A stretch of DNA of 28,737 nucleotides from Aquimonas sp002352135 (GTDB lineage: Bacteria > Pseudomonadota > Gammaproteobacteria > Xanthomonadales > Xanthomonadaceae): assembly GCA_035440755.1 (NCBI GenBank), contig DAORND010000032.1, forward strand, positions 1 to 28,737. Direction: 5' to 3'. The notes beneath the pieces are model-generated. The model was not told the DNA's origin, ran no database searches, and worked only from the letters and a program-made list of their open reading frames with translations. Of this stretch, positions 24,313 through 28,737 are shown piece by piece. Numbering within the stretch: position 1 is the first letter of the stretch; every line of letters starts with the position of its first letter. Made by a program: the position numbers and the translations under genes.

Positions 24313-26034
24313 TCAGCCTTCCTGCGTCACGCGCAGGACCTCTTCAATGGTGGTGACGCCTTGCAGCGCCTTGACCAGGCCATCCTCGTACATGGTGCGC
24401 ATGCCCTCATCACGTGCCGCCTGTTCGATCACACCCATATCGGCGTGCTGCATGATCAACCGGCGCAGGTTGTCGCTCATCACCAGGAATTCCATGATGG
24501 TGGTCCGTCCCAGATAGCCTGTCGGCGTATTCGCCGAGGGCATCGGGCGATAGAGCATGATCGGCTCGGCGTCGGTGAAGCGCCGCAGGCCGAACTGCTC
24601 GATGACCTCGGGAGAAGCGGGATAAGGCTCACTGGAAGTCGGGTCGAGACGACGCACCAGACGCTGGGCGAGGATGCCATTCACCGTGGAGGTGAGCATG
24701 TAGTCCTCCACACCCATGTCGAGCAAGCGCGTGACACCACCCGCGGCATTGTTGGTGTGCAGCGTGGACAACACCAAGTGGCCCGTCAGCGCCGACTGGA
24801 TGGCGATCTTCGCCGTCTCCAGATCGCGCATTTCGCCGATCATGATCACGTCCGGGTCTTGGCGAACGATCGAACGTAACGCGTGCGAGAAATCCAGACC
24901 GATCTGCGGCTTGGCCTGAATCTGGTTGATGCCCTCGATCTGGTACTCGACCGGGTCTTCGACCGTGATGATCTTCACGTCAGGCGTGTTGATCTGCGAC
25001 AGCGCGGTGTAGAGCGTCGTGGTCTTGCCCGAGCCGGTTGGCCCGGTCACCAGCAGGATGCCGTGCGGCAGGTCGAGCACCTTCATGAACTTGCCCAGAA
25101 ACTCGTCGGTGAAGCCGAGCTTGTGAAAGTCGAAGACCACCGACTCGCGATCCAGAATACGCATCACGACCGACTCGCCATGCGCGGTCGGCACGGTGGA
25201 CACACGCAGGTCCAGTTCCTTGCCTTGCACGCGCAACATGATGCGACCGTCCTGCGGCAGACGTCGCTCAGCGATGTTCAGTTTGGCCATGATCTTGATG
25301 CGCGAAATGACCGCAGCGGTTGAACTGGCGGGCGGGGATTCCACTTCGTGCAATACGCCATCGATGCGATAGCGCACCTTCAGACGATTCTCGAACGGTT
25401 CGATGTGGATATCCGAAGCGCGACCTTCGACCGCACGCTGGATCAGCAGGTTGACCAAGCGGATCACCGGCGCTTCAGAGGCCAGGTCGCGCAGGTGCTC
25501 AACATCGTCCTCGCTGCGGTTGTCGCCTTCAGTGAGATTTTCGACGATAGCACCCATCGCGGATCGACCCGCACCGTAGTAGCGCTCAATCAGATCGTCG
25601 ACCTCGGAGCGCAGACCGACATGCAGACGCACCTCGCGTCCAGTCGCCATTCTCACCGCCTCGAACGGATAGGCATCGACCGGATCGGCCGCCAACAGAT
25701 CGACACAGGTCTCCGTCTCACCGATGGGACAAAGGTGGTATTGCTTGAGAAAGCGCAGGGACAAATGGATGCTGGGCGGCGGCGCGTCGGGACACTCCTT
25801 GGCCGACATCAGGGGCAAATCCAGCACTTCGGCGCTGGCCTCGGCGACATCACGCTCGGACACCAGACCGATACGGGTCATCAAGCCGATCAGGCTGCCA
25901 CCGGACTCTTCCAGAATGCGCCGCGCACGAACGAGGTCGTTCTCTTTCAGCCGACCACGGGTCAGCATCTGCTGACTGATCCGCTCTTCCAGATCAAGCT
26001 GGGGATTCAGTTGTTCTGCCACTACCGCATTCAC
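24313..26034 (-). CDS. gspE: GspE, T2SS ATPase, lacking the usual zinc-binding cysteines
   Basis: This cytoplasmic hexameric ATPase of 573 residues powers pseudopilus assembly. An N-terminal domain binds GspL. The C-terminal RecA-like domain has Walker A GPTGSGKTT (331-339), an Asp box ITVEDPVEY (356-364), Walker B DVIMIGEMRD (395-404) and a His box LSTLHTNN (422-429). Most GspE proteins carry two CxxC pairs (LCxxC and GCxxC before GYxGR). Here the equivalent region (about 458-507) has none: it reads RRLDPTSSEP and, later, MPSANTPTGYLGR. The only cysteines are at 81, 102 and 110. The start is GTG, with GAGGTG 7 bases upstream; an in-frame GTG also occurs four codons later. Confidence 0.94.
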   Translation of the reverse strand: MNAVVAEQLNPQLDLEERISQQMLTRGRLKENDLVRARRILEESGGSLIGLMTRIGLVSERDVAEASAEVLDLPLMSAKECPDAPPPSIHLSLRFLKQYHLCPIGETETCVDLLAADPVDAYPFEAVRMATGREVRLHVGLRSEVDDLIERYYGAGRSAMGAIVENLTEGDNRSEDDVEHLRDLASEAPVIRLVNLLIQRAVEGRASDIHIEPFENRLKVRYRIDGVLHEVESPPASSTAAVISRIKIMAKLNIAERRLPQDGRIMLRVQGKELDLRVSTVPTAHGESVVMRILDRESVVFDFHKLGFTDEFLGKFMKVLDLPHGILLVTGPTGSGKTTTLYTALSQINTPDVKIITVEDPVEYQIEGINQIQAKPQIGLDFSHALRSIVRQDPDVIMIGEMRDLETAKIAIQSALTGHLVLSTLHTNNAAGGVTRLLDMGVEDYMLTSTVNGILAQRLVRRLDPTSSEPYPASPEVIEQFGLRRFTDAEPIMLYRPMPSANTPTGYLGRTTIMEFLVMSDNLRRLIMQHADMGVIEQAARDEGMRTMYEDGLVKALQGVTTIEEVLRVTQEG

Positions 26035-26041
26035 TGCGAAT

Positions 26042-26047
26042 CACCTC
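26042..26047 (-). promoter_or_regulatory. Ribosome binding site for the gspE GTG start
   Basis: On the minus strand, GAGGTG lies 7 bases before the GTG at 26034, in the 62-base gap after the membrane-protein gene. It supports GTG rather than the alternative four codons in. Confidence 0.6.
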
Positions 26048-26096
26048 AATCCAGTAAGCGCATCGCCAAGCACAACCCGCATCACGGAGATCAGAC

Positions 26097-26702
26097 CTAA
26101 GGGTTGCCTTCGGGTTCCCGGGTGAATTCGACCAACTGATTCACAAACCCCTGATTCAACATGATCCACAACGCCACCGGGGTCACTGTCGGAAGAATCA
26201 GGTAGCCGAACTGGTATCCCAGGCCGACAACACTGGTCTTGAATCCATGCGACTCCAATGCCGCGGTACCCAGCGCACCTGCCTTGAACTGTAACAGGTA
26301 GAACACATCGAACACCGCGCCCCACGTGATGACCAGCCACAGTGCGGGCAAGCCAATCGCAAAGTGCAACAAGCGCTGACGCACGGTTACGGGCGCAGCC
26401 ATCACCAGACCCGCGAATAGTGGTAAGCACCACGCGTAGATCATGGGTGTCGATGACAGGATCAGTTGCCCGATGCGGCCACTGGCATCGGGCTCGGTCA
26501 GCAGGCGGGTGACCACGTTGAAGGCAGCGCCGTCCTGCTCAACGACCTCGATTACATCCGGCATGACTTGCAGCAAGACCAGGTTGCTAAGTTTGGCGAC
26601 TGGCAGCAACAGGGGCGCAATCAACACGGCCCAGAGGAAAAAGCACAAGGGCAACCACAGCGCGGCCGCCAACAGGAACTGTCTCAGCGGTGACAATTGC
26701 AT
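26097..26702 (-). CDS. Multi-pass membrane protein, exosortase H-associated-like
   Basis: This 201-residue inner-membrane protein has four likely helices (about 8-33, 87-105, 111-137 and 160-182). The N-terminal LRQFLLAAALWLPLCFFLW segment, the central VMPDVIEVVEQDG and TRLL, and MIYAWCLPLFAGLVMA followed by RQRLLHFAIGLPALW resemble the membrane proteins found beside exosortase H (XrtH). This is from memory of the family and was not searched. No exosortase or IPTL-type target is in the window. The ATG at 26702 has GAGGAG upstream; in-frame codons further upstream would run into purL. It sits 62 bases before gspE in the same direction and could be the first gene of that operon. Confidence 0.65.
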   Translation of the reverse strand: MQLSPLRQFLLAAALWLPLCFFLWAVLIAPLLLPVAKLSNLVLLQVMPDVIEVVEQDGAAFNVVTRLLTEPDASGRIGQLILSSTPMIYAWCLPLFAGLVMAAPVTVRQRLLHFAIGLPALWLVITWGAVFDVFYLLQFKAGALGTAALESHGFKTSVVGLGYQFGYLILPTVTPVALWIMLNQGFVNQLVEFTREPEGNP

Positions 26703-26715
26703 TCTTGGGCTCTCC

Positions 26716-28737
26716 TCAACCGACGAAGGCGCGGGCATTGCGGAACAAGCGCATCCAAGGCGAATAGTCACCCCAGTCCGCCGGATGCCAGGACATCTGC
26801 ACGGTACGGAACACGCGTTCCGGGTGCGGCATCATCAAGGTCGATCGGCCGTCTTCGCTGCACAGGCCGGAAATACCTTGCGGCGATCCATTCGGGTTGG
26901 CGGGATAGCTGAGGGCGGGACTGCCATCGCCATTGACGTAACGCAGCGCGAGATGCGCGGACTCGGGATGCGCAGAGGCATCGAATACCGCCTGGCCTTC
27001 GCCATGCGAAACCACGACGGGGATTCGCGATCCCTGCATGCCACGCAGCAAGACCGACGGCGACTCAAGCACTTCGAGCATCGACAGGCGCGCTTCGAAC
27101 TGCTCCGAGGCATTGCGCACGAACTGTGGCCAATGCTGTGCACCAGGGATCAGCGGCTTCAATTGCGAGAGCATCTGACAACCGTTGCAGACGCCCAACG
27201 AGAACGTCTCAGGTCGATGGAAGAACTGCTGAAACACGTCTCGAAGTCGGGAATGCTCAAGAATCGATGTCGCCCAGCCACGCCCAGCGCCGAGCACGTC
27301 GCCATAGGAGAACCCGCCACAAGCCGCCAATCCCGCAAAGCCATCGAGACGACCGCCACGCTCCAGCAGATCGCTCATGTGCACGTCCACCGCCTCGAAT
27401 CCGGCGTGATGGAAGGCGGCAGCCATTTCGATCTGCCCATTCACGCCCTGCTCGCGCAGGATCGCGATCCGCGGGCGCACACCCGTCGCGATATAGGGAG
27501 CAGCAACGTCCTCGGTCGATTCAAACGTCAGTAGCGGCTGCAACGGTGGCGCATCAAAACGGCGCACCGCATCACGCTCGGCATCGGCGCAGCCCGGCTC
27601 ATCGCGCCGACGCTGCATGGCATGCGACACCGACCACCACGCATCGAACAACGCTTCCCAATGCCACTCGGCCAGGAGTTGATCGCCACGCATGACACGC
27701 ACTCTGGGCCGCGTATGCACCCGGCCAATCCGTTGTGTGCAGTGGATCAGTTCGTGTTGCTCAACCAGGTCAGCAAAGGCCGCTCGATCCTCACAGCGAA
27801 CCTGCACAATCGCGCCCAGTTCTTCACCGAACAAGGCGGGGAAAACCTGTTCGGACCAGGCATCCATCTGCAGATCCACGCCCAGATGACCGGCAAACGC
27901 CATTTCGCAGACGGCAGCAAACGCGCCACCATCGGAACGGTCGTGATACGCCAGAAGCAGTCCTTCGGCCCGCGCGGCTTGCACCAGATCGAACAGATTG
28001 CGCAAGCGCGTCGGTTCGTCCAGATCCGGCACAGCGCCACCAAAAGACTGGTAACACTGGGCGAGAATCGAGCCACCCAGTCGCTGCTTGCCCGCCCCCA
28101 GACCCAACAGCCAGAGCTCGGTATCCGGTTCGCTCTTCAACTGCGGCGTCAGGGCACCACGCACATCCGCAACCCTCGCGAAGGCGGAGACGATCAATGA
28201 CACTGGCGAAACGCTGCGCAAGGTTTGCTGGTCATACTGCCAACGCGCCTGCATTGACAGCGAGTCCTTGCCAACTGGAATACCGATGGAAAGCTCGGGG
28301 CAGAGTTGCATCCCGACCGCTTCCACCGCCTGATACAGCAAGGCGTCCTCACCGGGGTGGGACGTCGCCGCCATCCAGTTGGCCGACAGTTTCACCTCGG
28401 CCAATCCGGCCACCGGGGCCGCCGCGAGGTTGGTCAGCGCTTCGCCAACGGCCATGCGAGCTGCCGCAGCGGAGTTGAGCAGTGCCAGCGGGGTTCGCTC
28501 ACCCACCGACATGGCCTCGCCTGCGTGACCACTGAAATCCGCCAGACTGATCGCGCAGTCCGCCACCGGCATTTGCCAAGGGCCGACCATCTGATCGCGG
28601 GAACAGAGACCGCCTACGCTGCGATCACCAATGGTGATCAGGAAATTCTTGCTGGCCACAGAGGGATGCGTGAGCACACGCAATCCCGCTTCAGCGAGAT
28701 CCAGAGACTCCAGATCCAGCCTTGGCCATTCGCCTGC
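26716..28737 (-). CDS. purL: PurL, phosphoribosylformylglycinamidine synthase (C-terminal part, 5' end outside window)
   Basis: This enzyme of purine synthesis converts FGAR, ATP and glutamine to FGAM. The reading frame is open to the window edge, and its upstream codons still match the family, so about 673 C-terminal residues of a protein usually near 1,290 are seen. Features include VASKNFLITIGDRSVGGL and RDQMVGPWQMPVAD of the first ATP-binding half, GIPVGKDSLSMQA, the YHDRSDGG motif, and a C-terminal glutaminase domain with nucleophile LGVCNGCQML and catalytic-site HPERVFR. It is the large single-chain form typical of Proteobacteria. It ends 13 bases before the start of the membrane-protein gene and is functionally unrelated to the T2SS. 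Confidence 0.97.
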   Translation of the reverse strand, partial: AGEWPRLDLESLDLAEAGLRVLTHPSVASKNFLITIGDRSVGGLCSRDQMVGPWQMPVADCAISLADFSGHAGEAMSVGERTPLALLNSAAAARMAVGEALTNLAAAPVAGLAEVKLSANWMAATSHPGEDALLYQAVEAVGMQLCPELSIGIPVGKDSLSMQARWQYDQQTLRSVSPVSLIVSAFARVADVRGALTPQLKSEPDTELWLLGLGAGKQRLGGSILAQCYQSFGGAVPDLDEPTRLRNLFDLVQAARAEGLLLAYHDRSDGGAFAAVCEMAFAGHLGVDLQMDAWSEQVFPALFGEELGAIVQVRCEDRAAFADLVEQHELIHCTQRIGRVHTRPRVRVMRGDQLLAEWHWEALFDAWWSVSHAMQRRRDEPGCADAERDAVRRFDAPPLQPLLTFESTEDVAAPYIATGVRPRIAILREQGVNGQIEMAAAFHHAGFEAVDVHMSDLLERGGRLDGFAGLAACGGFSYGDVLGAGRGWATSILEHSRLRDVFQQFFHRPETFSLGVCNGCQMLSQLKPLIPGAQHWPQFVRNASEQFEARLSMLEVLESPSVLLRGMQGSRIPVVVSHGEGQAVFDASAHPESAHLALRYVNGDGSPALSYPANPNGSPQGISGLCSEDGRSTLMMPHPERVFRTVQMSWHPADWGDYSPWMRLFRNARAFVG

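Noticed and set aside
26443..27534. Plus-strand frame of 363 codons opposite purL and the membrane-protein gene.
   Set aside because: It spans two real genes on the other strand and has no protein-like features.
1..28737. CRISPR arrays, insertion sequences, prophage or integrase genes.
   Set aside because: No regularly spaced repeats, transposase or integrase motifs, or terminal inverted repeats were seen when reading through.

Overview
The window is a moderately high-GC chromosomal segment of a gammaproteobacterium. The order of its type II secretion genes (E-F-G-H-I-J-K-L-M-N-D, with a GspC-like 'N' gene second to last and the secretin last) is the xps order of Xanthomonas and relatives. 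This points to Xanthomonadales (Lysobacterales). The genus cannot be named from the sequence alone.

Layout, left to right. (1) 38-111: a tRNA-Gly(CCC) on the minus strand. (2) 180-3884, plus strand: thiS and thiG (thiazole branch of thiamine synthesis), trmB (tRNA m7G46 methyltransferase) and an SLC13-type permease with two regulatory RCK_C-like domains. (3) 3885-11272, minus strand, read from the right: a periplasmic PpiC-type prolyl isomerase, an ABC-2 polysaccharide exporter (wzm and wzt, with non-ATG starts), a family 2 glycosyltransferase, a SAM methyltransferase, an unusual 609-residue protein with a glycosyltransferase core, and another family 2 glycosyltransferase. From wzm onward the genes are linked by 4-base stop/start overlaps, except for one 34-base gap, so they form one translationally coupled surface-polysaccharide operon. 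The wzm end is much more AT-rich than the rest. (4) 11325-14168, minus strand: two secreted proteins of unknown function. Each has its own strong terminator and one has a good candidate promoter. (5) 14169-14632: 464 bases without a supported gene. (6) 14633-26034, minus strand: a complete core type II secretion operon ending with a small lipoprotein gene, but without a prepilin peptidase. (7) 26097-26702: a small multi-pass membrane protein resembling exosortase H-associated membrane proteins. (8) 26716 to the window end: the C-terminal half of purL, running off the right edge.

Together, the middle of the window is an envelope and export region. A cytoplasmically assembled, possibly methyl-capped polysaccharide would be exported by Wzm/Wzt. 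Two secreted proteins lie between that operon and the machine that moves folded proteins across the outer membrane. The least explained parts are the 609-residue fusion-like protein, the two secreted proteins, the apparent loss of the zinc-binding cysteines in GspE, and the exosortase-type membrane protein at the head of a secretion operon with no exosortase in view. The T2SS itself is a known system. No wholly new defence or mobile system was seen.
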